A stretch of 23,660 bases of DNA, taken from assembly GCA_900754495.1 (NCBI GenBank), contig CAAEDC010000010.1, forward strand, positions 1-23,660, read 5' to 3'. Source of the DNA: Eggerthellaceae bacterium. Its GTDB lineage: Bacteria; Actinomycetota; Coriobacteriia; Coriobacteriales; Eggerthellaceae. The position numbers were made by a program, and so were the translations under genes. Below are positions 1-8,584 of this stretch, piece by piece; position 1 is the first letter of the stretch, and every line of letters begins with the position of its first letter. The notes under the pieces are model-generated. The model made no database searches. It was given only the letters and a program-made list of their open reading frames with translations, and had not been told where the DNA came from.

Positions 1-209
1 AGCAGCGTGAGGCCGTCGATGTAGCCCGGCTCGAGGCTCTCCAGGATGCGCTCCTCGACCTCCTGCGTGAACGCCTCCCCCGCCGCGAAGTCCTGCGCCT
101 CCTGGTTGAAGCACCCCGGGCAATGCAGGCGGCAGCCCGACACGAACAGCGTCGTGCGCACGCCTTCGCCGTTGGCGATGTCGCAGTATTTGATCTCGGA
201 GTAATTCAT
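1..209 (-). CDS. nrdG: Anaerobic ribonucleotide reductase activating protein NrdG (N-terminal part; runs off the window)
   Basis: This is a radical-SAM activase that uses a 4Fe-4S cluster and S-adenosylmethionine to install the glycyl radical on NrdD. The first 69 codons are present and the rest lies beyond base 1. The radical-SAM cluster motif CX3CX2C is visible at Cys26, Cys30 and Cys33, within GCRLHCPGCFN, which is typical of NrdG. The ATG at 207-209 is the first in frame. The only Shine-Dalgarno-like bases (GGCGGA) lie inside a perfect hairpin that ends three bases before the ATG. The gene follows nrdD on the same strand, as is usual for class III reductases, so the two are likely co-transcribed. 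The identity is secure; the C-terminal region cannot be judged. Confidence 0.93.
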   Translation of the reverse strand, partial: MNYSEIKYCDIANGEGVRTTLFVSGCRLHCPGCFNQEAQDFAAGEAFTQEVEERILESLEPGYIDGLTL

Positions 210-212
210 TGT

Positions 213-240
213 GTTCCGCCGTTCTGTCGAACGGCGGAAC
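213..240 (-). repeat. Perfect 12-bp hairpin directly before the nrdG start codon
   Basis: GTTCCGCCGTTC at 213-224 and GAACGGCGGAAC at 229-240 are exact reverse complements around a 4-base loop. In the nrdDG transcript the stem ends three bases before the nrdG ATG and includes the only plausible ribosome-binding bases. It could therefore limit translation initiation. The structure is seen directly; the regulatory role is inference. Confidence 0.8.
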
Positions 241-358
241 CGCTCGACGCTGCGAGCGGCTGAGCTACGCCGCCTTGCCCCTTTTTCGCCGCTCGGCGCG
301 TACCGAAGTACGCTTGGCGGCGCAACGGGGCAATTCGACGCATCTCAGCCGCTCTCGC
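240..358. repeat. Palindromic intergenic element between nrdD and nrdG, with nested hairpins
   Basis: An outer stem pairs GAGCGGCTGAG (254-264) with CTCAGCCGCTC (344-354). It continues inward through G-U-containing pairs to TTGCCCC (275-281) with GGGGCAA (327-333). Nested inside, on the minus-strand RNA, is GCGTAC-UUCG-GUACGC (300-315 region), a C(UUCG)G tetraloop hairpin, flanked by a second tier CGCCGC/GCGGCG. A short neighbouring stem (240-246 with 253-259) lies beside it. No convincing gene occupies this spacer. The element resembles a REP or MITE-like dispersed repeat, or a processing or attenuation structure in the nrdDG mRNA; copy number in the genome is unknown from this window. Confidence 0.7.
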
Positions 359-381
359 TGACTTACGCTCAACCTGCCTCT

Positions 382-2604
382 TTACAGATGCAAAACCCTG
401 TCGCGGATCTCCTCGGTGCGGCCCTGGTTCCAGAACTGGGTGCCGATGTAGCCGCAGGTGCGGCGAGCGACGTTGAGCTTCTCGGGGTTGCGGTTGCCGC
501 ACTTGGGGCACTCCCACACGAGCTTGCCGTCGTCCTCGACGATCTGGATCTCGCCGTCGAAGCCGCACTCCTGGCAGTAGTCGCTTTTGGTGTTCAGCTC
601 GGCGTACATGATGTTGTCGTAGATGTACTGCAGCACGCGGATGACCGCCTGCAGGTTGTCCTGCATGTCGGGCACCTCGACATAGCTGATCGCACCGCCG
701 GGCGAGAGCTGCTGGAACGCGCTTTCGAACTTCAGCTTGGTGAACGCGTCGATCTCCTCGGACACGTGCACGTGGTAGCTGTTGGTGATGTAGCCTTTGT
801 CCGTGATGCCGGGGATCACGCCGAAGCGGCGCTGCAGGCACTTGGCGAACTTGTAGGTGGTCGACTCGAGCGGCGTGCCGTACAGCGAGAAGTCGATGTT
901 GCTGGCGGCCTTCCATTCGGCGCATTTGTCGTTCATGTGCTGCATCACCTGCATGGCGAACGGCGTGGCCTCCTCGTCGGTGTGGCTCTTGCCCGTCATG
1001 TACTTGACGCACTCGTACAGGCCGGCGTAACCCAGGCTGATGGTGGAGTAGCCGCCGAACAGCAGCGGGTCGATGACCTGGCCCTTGGGCAGGCGCGCCA
1101 AGGCGCCGTACTGCCACAGGATCGGCGCTGCGTCGGAAAGCGTCCCCTTGAGGCGCTCGTGGCGGCACATCAGCGCGCGGTGGCACAGCTCCAGGCGCTC
1201 GTCGAAGATCTCCCAGAACTTGGCCATGTCGCGTCCGGACGAGCAGGCGACGTCCACCAGGTTGATGGTGACCACGCCTTGGTTGAAGCGGCCGTAGTAC
1301 TTCGGCTTGCCCGGCTCGTAGTTGCCGGCGTTGGCGATGTTGTCGTAGCCGTTGCCCGAGCGGTCCGGCGTCAGGAAGCTGCGGCAGCCCATGCAGGTGT
1401 AGCAATCGCCCTCGCCCGGCTGCTCGCCCTTGGAGAGCTTCAGCTCGCGCATCTTCTTCTCGGAGATGTAGTCGGGCACCATGCGCTTGGCGGTGCACTT
1501 GGCGGCCATCTTGGTGAGGTAGAAGTACGGCGCGTCCTCGTGGATGTTGTCCTCCTCCAGCACGTAGATGAGCTTGGGGAACGCGGGCGTGATCCACACG
1601 CCGGCCTCGTTCTTGACGCCCTCGTAGCGCTGACGCAGCACCTCCTCGATGATCATGGCCAGATCGTGGCGCTCGGCCTCGCTGCGCGCCTCGCCCAGGT
1701 ACATGAACACGGTGACGAACGGCGCCTGGCCGTTGGTGGTCATCAGCGTGACGACCTGGTACTGGATGGTCTGGACGCCGCGGCGGATCTCGTCGCGCAG
1801 ACGCTCCTCGACGACCTTGTTGATCTTGTCGACCGGCGCCTCAAGACCCAGCTCGTTGACCTCCTGCAGCACCTGGCGGCGGATCTTCTGGCGGCTGACC
1901 TCGACGAACGGGGCCAGATGCGTGAGCGAGATGGACTGGCCGCCGTACTGGCAGCTGGCGACCTGCGCGATGATCTGCGTGGCGATGTTGCAGGCGGTCG
2001 AGAAGCTGTGCGGGCGCTCGATGAGCGTGCCGGAGATGACCGTGCCGTTCTGCAGCATGTCCTCAAGGTTGACCAGGTCGCAATTGTGCATGTGCTGCGC
2101 GAAGTAGTCGGCGTCGTGGAAGTGGATGATGCCCTCCTCGTGCGCCTTGACGACGTCCTGCGGCAGCAGCATGCGCATGGTCAGGTCCTTGGACACCTCG
2201 CCTGCCATGTAGTCGCGCTGCACCGAGTTGACGGTGGGGTTCTTGTTGGAGTTCTCCTGCTTGACCTCCTCGTTGTTGCACTCGATGAGGGACAGGATGC
2301 GGTCGTCGGTGGTGTTGGCCGTGCGCTTGAGGCTCTGCACGTAGCGGTAGATGATGTAGCGGCGGGCGACGTCGTAGCGGCCGGCGGCCATGATCTGGTT
2401 CTCGACCATGTCCTGGATCTCCTCGACCGACACGGTGTGGCCAGCGCGCTCGCACAGCCACTCGACGCTATGCGCCGCCAGGGCGATCTGATCGTCGGTG
2501 AGGCGATCGCTGGGATCAGCCTCGCTGTTGGCGCCCTCGATGGCGCGGACGATCTTCTCGATGTCGAAGGGGACCTCGGTGCCGCTTCGCTTGATGATCT
2601 TCAT
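382..2604 (-). CDS. nrdD: Anaerobic (class III) ribonucleoside-triphosphate reductase NrdD
   Basis: This enzyme reduces ribonucleoside triphosphates to deoxyribonucleotides using a glycyl radical, and so works only without oxygen. The 740-residue length fits the family. An ATP-cone allosteric domain opens the protein (KRSGTEVPFDIEKI, about residues 5-18, extending to about 95). The C-terminus has the Cys4 zinc site (Cys677, Cys680, Cys699, Cys702) and the glycyl-radical loop RRTCGYIG, with the radical glycine expected at about Gly718. The ATG at 2604 has AGAGG about 9 bases upstream. The start also begins exactly at the conserved ATP cone. The activase nrdG follows 172 bp downstream. Paired NrdR-like boxes about 200 bp upstream suggest control by the ATP/dATP-sensing repressor NrdR. 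Confidence 0.97.
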   Translation of the reverse strand: MKIIKRSGTEVPFDIEKIVRAIEGANSEADPSDRLTDDQIALAAHSVEWLCERAGHTVSVEEIQDMVENQIMAAGRYDVARRYIIYRYVQSLKRTANTTDDRILSLIECNNEEVKQENSNKNPTVNSVQRDYMAGEVSKDLTMRMLLPQDVVKAHEEGIIHFHDADYFAQHMHNCDLVNLEDMLQNGTVISGTLIERPHSFSTACNIATQIIAQVASCQYGGQSISLTHLAPFVEVSRQKIRRQVLQEVNELGLEAPVDKINKVVEERLRDEIRRGVQTIQYQVVTLMTTNGQAPFVTVFMYLGEARSEAERHDLAMIIEEVLRQRYEGVKNEAGVWITPAFPKLIYVLEEDNIHEDAPYFYLTKMAAKCTAKRMVPDYISEKKMRELKLSKGEQPGEGDCYTCMGCRSFLTPDRSGNGYDNIANAGNYEPGKPKYYGRFNQGVVTINLVDVACSSGRDMAKFWEIFDERLELCHRALMCRHERLKGTLSDAAPILWQYGALARLPKGQVIDPLLFGGYSTISLGYAGLYECVKYMTGKSHTDEEATPFAMQVMQHMNDKCAEWKAASNIDFSLYGTPLESTTYKFAKCLQRRFGVIPGITDKGYITNSYHVHVSEEIDAFTKLKFESAFQQLSPGGAISYVEVPDMQDNLQAVIRVLQYIYDNIMYAELNTKSDYCQECGFDGEIQIVEDDGKLVWECPKCGNRNPEKLNVARRTCGYIGTQFWNQGRTEEIRDRVLHL

Positions 2605-2797
2605 GTCGCTTGCCTCTCATCTCTGCGCTCGATCGCGCGCGTGCGTTCCCCGTCCGCGGGCCTTCCCTCGGCGCCGCGCGGGCATTGTCTCGGTCGTCTC
2701 GGCTTACGTTATTGTTGCTTGAATGGTAACATTTCTTGAAGACGTTGCCGGCAAGCGGCCCCGTCTTTTCGGCCAAACCATGATACTCCGATTCGGG
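2605..2797 (-). other. Long nrdD leader region, no gene seen
   Basis: The stretch between the nrdD start and the proximal NrdR box holds no convincing coding frame on either strand. It contains an AAGACG...CGTCTT hairpin (2739-2744 with 2762-2767) with GC-rich pairing inside. It lacks a following T-run, so it is not an obvious terminator. If transcription starts near the NrdR boxes, the nrdD mRNA has a leader of roughly 180 bases. Confidence 0.45.
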
Positions 2798-2811
2798 CAC
2801 AATATATTGTG
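2798..2811. promoter_or_regulatory. NrdR box 1 (perfect palindrome)
   Basis: CACAATATATTGTG is a perfect 14-bp palindrome matching the known NrdR consensus ACACWATATATWGTGT. It lies upstream of nrdD. An AT-rich -10-like hexamer overlaps it on the minus strand (TATATT), which suits repression by promoter occlusion. Confidence 0.85.
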
Positions 2812-2829
2812 TTTTCTTGCTAAATAAAC

Positions 2830-2843
2830 CCCCATATTATGTT
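2830..2843. promoter_or_regulatory. NrdR box 2 (degenerate)
   Basis: CCCCATATTATGTT matches box 1 at 9 of 14 positions. Its centre is 32 bp from the centre of box 1. NrdR sites normally come in pairs about three helical turns (31-32 bp) apart, and it is this spacing that makes the weak site believable. Confidence 0.7.
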
Positions 2844-3054
2844 TCTGCAGGTCGCCACGCATGAAACTTTTTCTTGAAGCTCGAGGCGCGGATAATCGCG
2901 AAAAAACACCTGTTTTGCATACCCCCTGATGGGCGCGAATCGCGCCTTTCGAGGCGGCGACGCGCTGCCGAAAACGGCCCGCCGGGAATCCGCCGCGTCG
3001 ACATGCTTTAGAATGGGACGCCGGATGGGATCGATCGGAAGGAAGGGGGGAAGT
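2844..3054 (+). other. Upstream region of the MFS gene, no gene seen
   Basis: This stretch precedes the MFS exporter and shares a divergent control region with nrdD. It contains a 15-base palindrome GGCGCGA-A-TCGCGCC (2932-2946) and a GATAAT hexamer (2891-2896) without a good -35 partner. An in-frame ATG at 2929 exists but lacks the strong ribosome-binding site seen at 3055. I see no separate gene here. Confidence 0.4.
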
Positions 3055-4320
3055 ATGGCGGCGAATGCGAGCGACACCGAACGCGCGCCTTGGCTCACGC
3101 GCCCCCAGCCGCGGCTGCGCCTGGGCGGGCTGGTGCTCCTGCTGCTGGTCGCCTCCCTCATCACGCCGCTGTCCCTGGACATGTACACGCCGGCGATCCC
3201 CCGCATGGCGGGCTACTTCGGCACCGACGAGGCCACCGTCAACCTGACGTTGTGGGGCTACTACCTGCTCTTCGCCGCGGGCATGCTGGTGTTCGGGCCC
3301 TTGAGCGACAAGTTCGGCCGACGCCCGATCCTGCTTGCCGGATTCGCGTTCTACGTGGTCGGCGGCGCCGCCTGCGCGCTCTCCCCCACCATCCACGCGC
3401 TCATCGGCGCGCGCCTCGTGCAGGCGGTGGGCGCGGGCGCTGTCAGCGCGGTGTGCATGGCGGTGGTGAAGGACTCATTCCGCGCCGACCGCCGCGAGAA
3501 GATCCTGTCCATCATGCAGGTGCTCTTCGTCATCGGACCCGCCGCCGCGCCGAGCATCGGCACCGCCGTGCTCCAACTCGCCGACTGGCGCGCCACGTTC
3601 TGGGTGCTCTCCGCCGTGGGGGCGGTCTGCCTGGCCCTGACCCTGCTGTTCCGCGAGTCGCTCGACCCCGCCGAACGTACGGACGGCGGGTTGACGTCGA
3701 CGCTCGGGCAGCTGGGCTCCGTGGCCAAGGACCGCGGCTTCACGGCGTTCCTCATCATCACGAGCCTGTTCGAGGTCGCGTTCATGGGCTACATCGCGGT
3801 GGGGTCCTACATCTACATCGACTTCTTCGGCGTCGGCGAGGCGGGCTACAGCCTGTTCTTCGGCATCGCGGCGCTGCTCACGGCGACCGGCCCGTTCATC
3901 TGGCTGGCATGCTCGCACGTGACGAGCGCGCGGCGGTTCACGACGATCCTGCTGGTGCTGAGCATCGCCCTCGGTGTCGCGATCATCCTGGTCGGCGAGA
4001 GCGGGCCGGTCGCGTTCTGCGCGCTGTTCAGCGCGTTCGCCGTCGCGGAGGCGGCGGGGCGCCCCTACATGATGAACATCCTGCTCGAGCAGACCAAGCG
4101 CAACGCCGGCGCCGCGTCGGCGCTCATGAACTGCGTGCGCACGGGCGTGGGGTGCGTCGGCATGGTGCTCGCCGCTCTGCCGTGGACGAGCTACGTGTTC
4201 GGCGTCGGCGCGCTGATGGCGGGCGGCATGATCGTCTCGCTCGTCGGCTGGATCGCGCTTTTGCGCTCACGCACGCCGCTCGCGGGCATCAAGGAGGACG
4301 AACCGGTCTCTCCCTGGTGA
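3055..4320 (+). CDS. Bcr/CflA-family multidrug MFS efflux transporter
   Basis: This is a predicted proton-driven drug exporter of the cytoplasmic membrane. It has 421 residues and about 12 hydrophobic segments, normal for the family. The first helix contains SLDMYTPAIP (about residues 40-49), the acidic D-x-Y-x-PA motif of the Bcr/CflA (DHA1) group. The loop between helices 2 and 3 has motif A, GPLSDKFGRRP (81-91). Start chosen at 3055 because GGAAGGAAGGGGGG lies just upstream. An upstream in-frame ATG at 2929 would add 42 residues of non-conserved sequence. The gene is divergent from nrdD and convergent with the propeller/NEAT gene. The substrate cannot be read from sequence. Confidence 0.9.
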   Translation: MAANASDTERAPWLTRPQPRLRLGGLVLLLLVASLITPLSLDMYTPAIPRMAGYFGTDEATVNLTLWGYYLLFAAGMLVFGPLSDKFGRRPILLAGFAFYVVGGAACALSPTIHALIGARLVQAVGAGAVSAVCMAVVKDSFRADRREKILSIMQVLFVIGPAAAPSIGTAVLQLADWRATFWVLSAVGAVCLALTLLFRESLDPAERTDGGLTSTLGQLGSVAKDRGFTAFLIITSLFEVAFMGYIAVGSYIYIDFFGVGEAGYSLFFGIAALLTATGPFIWLACSHVTSARRFTTILLVLSIALGVAIILVGESGPVAFCALFSAFAVAEAAGRPYMMNILLEQTKRNAGAASALMNCVRTGVGCVGMVLAALPWTSYVFGVGALMAGGMIVSLVGWIALLRSRTPLAGIKEDEPVSPW

Positions 4321-4355
4321 GGACGCTTCGGCATTCTGCGCTCGCCCGGCTATTG

Positions 4356-4397
4356 AAAAACGACGGGGCGCCGGGAACCTCTCCCGACGCCCCGTCG
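4356..4397 (-). terminator. Rho-independent terminator of the propeller/NEAT gene
   Basis: CGACGGGGCG (4361-4370) pairs perfectly with CGCCCCGTCG (4388-4397), with a further inner CGGGA/TCCCG stem. On the minus strand the stem is followed by TTTTT. It sits 36 bases after the stop codon at 4433. The hairpin may also slow plus-strand transcription from the MFS gene, but there is no T-run on that side. Confidence 0.92.
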
Positions 4398-4432
4398 CGC
4401 ATCATGTCAGACGGATCGATGCACCCGCAGCT

Positions 4433-7400
4433 CTATCTCCCGCGCCTGCGCATCCGCAGCGTCACCGCCGTGCCGCCCGCCGCCACTGCGCTGACGAGGA
4501 CCCCGGCAGCGACCGCTCCCAGCGGATCTCCCGTTCGGGACAAGCCGCTTCCGCCCGATGCGCCCTTGCGATCGGAATCGCCGCTCGGACGATCGCCGCC
4601 TGCGGGAACGACGTTTCCGCCATCCGCCTTCTGCAGATCGTCGATTGCCGCCTGAAGCGCCGCGAGGGCTTCGTCGACGTCGCTTTGAGACGCCTGGGGA
4701 TCCGCCAAGACCTCGCGCGCTGCCTCAAGCGCCGCCTCGAGATCGGCCCAGGTCCCCTGCGAGTAATCGCTCGCCTTCAGGCCCTCCGCCTTGGAAACGA
4801 GCTCCTCGAGCGCCTGCGTGTCGACATCGGCGCGCATCAGCGCCCCGTAGGCCTCCTGCAGGCTCGCCAGCGCCGCATCCGCCTGGTCCTGCGTGGTGGC
4901 GTCATCGACGAGCAGCGCCTGCGCCGCCGCCAGCGCCTCCGAGAACGCGCTCCAGCTTTCGGGAGTATAGAGCGCCGGGTCAAGCCCGTCGACCTTGTCA
5001 ACGAACGCCCTCAGCTCGTCGAGATCGGCCGTAACCGCTTCGACCAGCGCGTCACGCGCCGCAGCGAGCATCGCAGCCGCTTGATCGACATCCTCCTGCG
5101 TCGCATCGGCATTCGCCAGCACTTCCCGCGCCTCTTGGAGCCGCGTCGCGAACGACGACCACGACTCGGGAGTGTAATCCGCCTCGACCAGCGCGCCGGC
5201 ATCGTCGACGAGCTGCTGCAGCGCCGCGAAGTCGACCGGCTTCTCGCGGTAATCGAACGCGAGCAGCATGCTGGAGAACTCGTTGCCTCCGGCCACGTTG
5301 CCCGACGCCGCGAAATCGCCGTCGGAGGACTCGCCGTACACGAGCGCGCCCAGCTGGTAGTCGTTGATCGCAACCAGATCGGCGGAGTAGTCGCCCAGCG
5401 TGCCTCCGATCGTCTCAAGCGAGATCCTGCCGCCTTGTTTGTCGAACATCGCAACGAAGACGTCCATGCTGCCCTTGTTGAGATCCTGGAAATCCAGATT
5501 GGTGCCGCGCGAGTCGCCGATCATCGCATAGCCGTCGGCGAGCTCGACCACGCGCTTGGCCTCGCTGTTCTCGGTGCTGTTGACGAACCGCGACCACTCA
5601 GCGTTGCCGGAGGCATCGCATTTCAGCAGGTAGGCGTTGTTATAGGCGGTTTCGTTGGCGCCTGCAAACGTCCCCGTAGACGAGCTGGTGCCGCCGGACA
5701 GGACGAAGCCGCCATCGGAGGTCGCCGTGACCGAAGACAGGTAGTCGCTCTTGTCGCCGCCGTAGGTGCGCAGCCACTTGACTTCGCCGGTCGACGCATC
5801 GAGTTCAGCCGCGAACAGGTCGAACAGATCACCGAAGTAATCGGTGCCCTCGAAGTCGCCGCTGCCCGAGCAGGTGTAGCCGGCAAGGATGACGTTGCCG
5901 CTGGCAAGCAGATCGATGCCGGCGTCGGTCGACTCGATGTTCTTGCCGCCGATGGCGCGCGTCCACACCACGTTGCCCAACGCATCGTACTTGACGACCA
6001 CCAGGTCGAACAGCCCCTTGTTGAGATCGGTCATGTCGCCGTCGGACGACGCCGTCTCGATGACGGCGAGCATCCCGCCGTCAGGAGTCGCCTTCACGCT
6101 TTTGACCTGGTCATGCCCGCTTCCGCTGAAACCGCGCATCCACACCAGGTTCATCGACGCGTCAAAGCGCGCGACGTAGCCATCGTTCTCGCCGTAGGCG
6201 CCGTCTTCCTGCGCAAGATCGGCGAAATCGCCCGAGGGGACGAGGCTCGTCAGCGAATCGAGCTGGTAGGAGCCGCCGGCGAAGAACCCGCCATCCCCCG
6301 CCGCATCGACTGAAGCGACGTACGCATTGGTGTAGGGTTCGGCAGCCGAGAGGAACCTCACGGACAAAAGCTCCCCCGATTGGCTGTACGCGGATAAGAA
6401 CGCCGAGGAGGCCGTCGCCGGCCGTCCCGCGAACTCTCCATCATAGGAGTACGCCTGGCCGCCCACGACGACGGTGCCGTCGGAAAGCACGGTTTCGGAG
6501 TTCGCGTAGTCGGTGCTGGAACCGCCGATAGCGACCTTCCACGAGGTCTCGAAATCGGGCTGCGTCACCTGGACGGGCTCGAAATAGGGCGGCGTGTCGG
6601 CCTCGACCGCGTCGGCGGGATCGAAATGCAGCCGGATATCGCCCATCGCATCCTCGATATGGATGCCAACATTCTCGTCGAGCGAGTCAAGCGTGATCAT
6701 GCATGTTTTGACCTGGGTGGTGGCATCGTAGGAATCCGAGTCGGCAGGGACAAGCTCGCCGTCGCGCTCATAGGACACCGCACCCAGCGTCGAGGCGTTG
6801 ACCTGGGATCCCATGATCTCGGCGTTGGTGAAGTAGAACGTCACAACATACTGCTCGCCGGTCTTTTCGACGAACGCCGCCTCGTGGAGCATCGGCGCCA
6901 TCATCGAGGGACGATCCTCTGAGGCGTGCCAAGCGGTTACGGGCACCAGGTAGGTCTCGCCTGGGAAGGTCTCGACGACCGAGGCGTTCAGGTTAAGCAG
7001 AAAACCGTCCGTGCGTCCCTGCATGCCGGAAAACGGACCGTCCGCGGAGGCAGTGGCTCCGAACAGAAGGTAGTTCCGCTCGGAGTCGAGGATCATGCCG
7101 TTGGGATAGTTCGTTCCGTTGGAGCGGTCGTCGAGCGTGCCGCCGACGGTGCTCATCCCCAGATAGTCGCCCGTCGGGGAGAACGTTGCCACATAGAGGT
7201 CGTTCGCCCCGTAGGCCTGCTGCCCGGTGAAGTCGAGGTCGCTGCCTTCGTAGGCGCCCGACATGACGTAGTTGCCGTTGGAGACGACCACCGCATCGCC
7301 ATAAGCTTCGACGCTCGTCTCGAGCGCGTTGATCCACTCGGCGTTGCCCTGCGCGTCGATCTTGAGCAAGTACGCGGAATCCGTTCTGACAGCAGTGGTT

Positions 7401-8485
7401 TTACCCTCGGAAAGCGTTCCATCCGCCGACGCCGTCGTTCCGGCGATGATGAAGCCGCCGTCGACCTGCTCGGGATCGACCTGCGGGCGCTCACCGCCCT
7501 CGTCGTCGGAGAGCTCGACATCCTCAAGCGGGGCGCGCGTGATCGACGCGGCGACGTCGTCCTCGGCACCGCCGAACGTCTTAACCCACTCAGTGTTGCC
7601 CTCAGCGCCGAACTTGACCACGAGCGCATCCTGGCCGCCTGCATTGTAGGCGATGTCGCCATCGGCGCCTTCGGCGTCGCGTGCGATCTCGGTGTAGCCG
7701 ACCGCCGCATAACCGCCGTCGGGATTCTTGACCACCTCGACAAGACGATCCGCACCGCTTCCGCCCAACGTCTTTATCCATTGGAGGTTGAGGTCGGCGT
7801 CAAGCTTGGCTATGACTGCGTCGCTGGAACCGTGGGGCTCGACCAGCGCCAGATCGCCGTCCTCTGACGAGAACTGACCCACGACCACGTATCCACCGTC
7901 CTGAGCCACCGTCACGTCGTAGAGCTCGTCTTTGTCAGATCCTCCGAGCGTGGCGGTTTTGAGCAGCTCGCCATCGGCGGACAGAAGGGCTATCGAACCG
8001 TCATAGCCTCCTTTGCCCTTGCCGGCGAAATCGCCATCGGTCGACTGGCTTGCCCCCACTGCCACGATACCGCCATCGCGAGTCTGGGCGACGGCGTTGA
8101 AATAGTCGGTTTTGGAGCCGCCGACGAATGTTTGCCATATGGCACCGCCCGCCGCATCGGTTTGAGCAACGAAGGCGTCGCGACCGCCCTTGGCGCTCTC
8201 GACCCCTTCAACCTTGTTCCCATCGAAGCATCCGACGGCAACCGTGCCTCCCTCGACAAGGGAGACCACATCGTTTACGCGGTCGCAATACGACAACGAC
8301 AGCGACGACGTGCCCGCCGAGCCGTAGAGCTTCGTCCAGTTCACCAGCTCCGATGACGCATCCGAACCCGCTTGCGCGTCATCGGCCCAAGCGGATGGAG
8401 CCGACGCGAGCCCCATCCCGCCGATCGCCAATGCCACGGCGAGCGAGGCTCCTCCCCATTTTCTCATCACCTTTTCTCTGAACAT
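4433..8485 (-). CDS. Wall-anchored surface protein: propeller-like block, NEAT-like heme domain, propeller-like block, 3x FIVAR, sortase-like tail
   Basis: Predicted cell-surface heme-capture protein of 1350 residues. A signal peptide (1-34, ending near SAWADDA) is followed by repeats of the SBBP/beta-propeller type, with recurrent GG(S/T)..D and DGG(Y/F)...G units, at about 45-505. A NEAT-like domain follows (about 508-632; SMMAPM early, DAMG late, no YxxxY). A second propeller-like block spans about 645-1080. Three FIVAR three-helix domains cover about 1083-1286, then a Gly/Ser linker, LSRTG (1315-1319), a hydrophobic helix and RRRGR, which is an LPXTG-variant sorting signal. Start chosen at 8485 because AAAGGAG lies 8 bases upstream; an ATG at 8515 lacks this. 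It is last in the heme locus, has its own palindrome-bearing upstream region, and ends at a strong terminator. The role in heme binding is inferred. Confidence 0.85.
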   Translation of the reverse strand: MFREKVMRKWGGASLAVALAIGGMGLASAPSAWADDAQAGSDASSELVNWTKLYGSAGTSSLSLSYCDRVNDVVSLVEGGTVAVGCFDGNKVEGVESAKGGRDAFVAQTDAAGGAIWQTFVGGSKTDYFNAVAQTRDGGIVAVGASQSTDGDFAGKGKGGYDGSIALLSADGELLKTATLGGSDKDELYDVTVAQDGGYVVVGQFSSEDGDLALVEPHGSSDAVIAKLDADLNLQWIKTLGGSGADRLVEVVKNPDGGYAAVGYTEIARDAEGADGDIAYNAGGQDALVVKFGAEGNTEWVKTFGGAEDDVAASITRAPLEDVELSDDEGGERPQVDPEQVDGGFIIAGTTASADGTLSEGKTTAVRTDSAYLLKIDAQGNAEWINALETSVEAYGDAVVVSNGNYVMSGAYEGSDLDFTGQQAYGANDLYVATFSPTGDYLGMSTVGGTLDDRSNGTNYPNGMILDSERNYLLFGATASADGPFSGMQGRTDGFLLNLNASVVETFPGETYLVPVTAWHASEDRPSMMAPMLHEAAFVEKTGEQYVVTFYFTNAEIMGSQVNASTLGAVSYERDGELVPADSDSYDATTQVKTCMITLDSLDENVGIHIEDAMGDIRLHFDPADAVEADTPPYFEPVQVTQPDFETSWKVAIGGSSTDYANSETVLSDGTVVVGGQAYSYDGEFAGRPATASSAFLSAYSQSGELLSVRFLSAAEPYTNAYVASVDAAGDGGFFAGGSYQLDSLTSLVPSGDFADLAQEDGAYGENDGYVARFDASMNLVWMRGFSGSGHDQVKSVKATPDGGMLAVIETASSDGDMTDLNKGLFDLVVVKYDALGNVVWTRAIGGKNIESTDAGIDLLASGNVILAGYTCSGSGDFEGTDYFGDLFDLFAAELDASTGEVKWLRTYGGDKSDYLSSVTATSDGGFVLSGGTSSSTGTFAGANETAYNNAYLLKCDASGNAEWSRFVNSTENSEAKRVVELADGYAMIGDSRGTNLDFQDLNKGSMDVFVAMFDKQGGRISLETIGGTLGDYSADLVAINDYQLGALVYGESSDGDFAASGNVAGGNEFSSMLLAFDYREKPVDFAALQQLVDDAGALVEADYTPESWSSFATRLQEAREVLANADATQEDVDQAAAMLAAARDALVEAVTADLDELRAFVDKVDGLDPALYTPESWSAFSEALAAAQALLVDDATTQDQADAALASLQEAYGALMRADVDTQALEELVSKAEGLKASDYSQGTWADLEAALEAAREVLADPQASQSDVDEALAALQAAIDDLQKADGGNVVPAGGDRPSGDSDRKGASGGSGLSRTGDPLGAVAAGVLVSAVAAGGTAVTLRMRRRGR

Positions 8486-8532
8486 GGAACCTTCTCCTTT
8501 CATTGATCGGTCCATCCATTAACGAATAAAGA

Positions 8533-8547
8533 ATTAGACATGTCTAA
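8533..8547 (-). promoter_or_regulatory. Palindromic operator TTAGACATGTCTAA upstream of the propeller/NEAT gene
   Basis: TTAGACATGTCTAA (8534-8547) is a perfect 14-bp palindrome. On the minus strand its 3' half runs into TCTAAT, a 5-of-6 match to the -10 consensus, about 48 bases before the ATG. A near-identical site in the same orientation relative to its gene precedes the AraC-type regulator at 15581-15594. The regulator that binds it is unknown. Confidence 0.7.
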
Positions 8548-8584
8548 CTCATAACCATGGAAGAGCGCCCGCATCGCGAACGCC

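Noticed and set aside
213..240. Hairpin before nrdG as a rho-independent terminator
   Set aside because: No T-run follows on either strand, and termination there would cut off nrdG from its operon.
206..1597. 463-codon minus frame ending over the nrdD-nrdG spacer
   Set aside because: It is out of frame with nrdD, Arg/His/Gly-rich and translates the hairpin element at its end; not a gene.
211..2739. 842-codon open frame on the plus strand
   Set aside because: It is antisense to nrdD across its whole length, has low-complexity Leu/Val/Asp-rich composition and no family motifs; a product of GC-rich codon bias.
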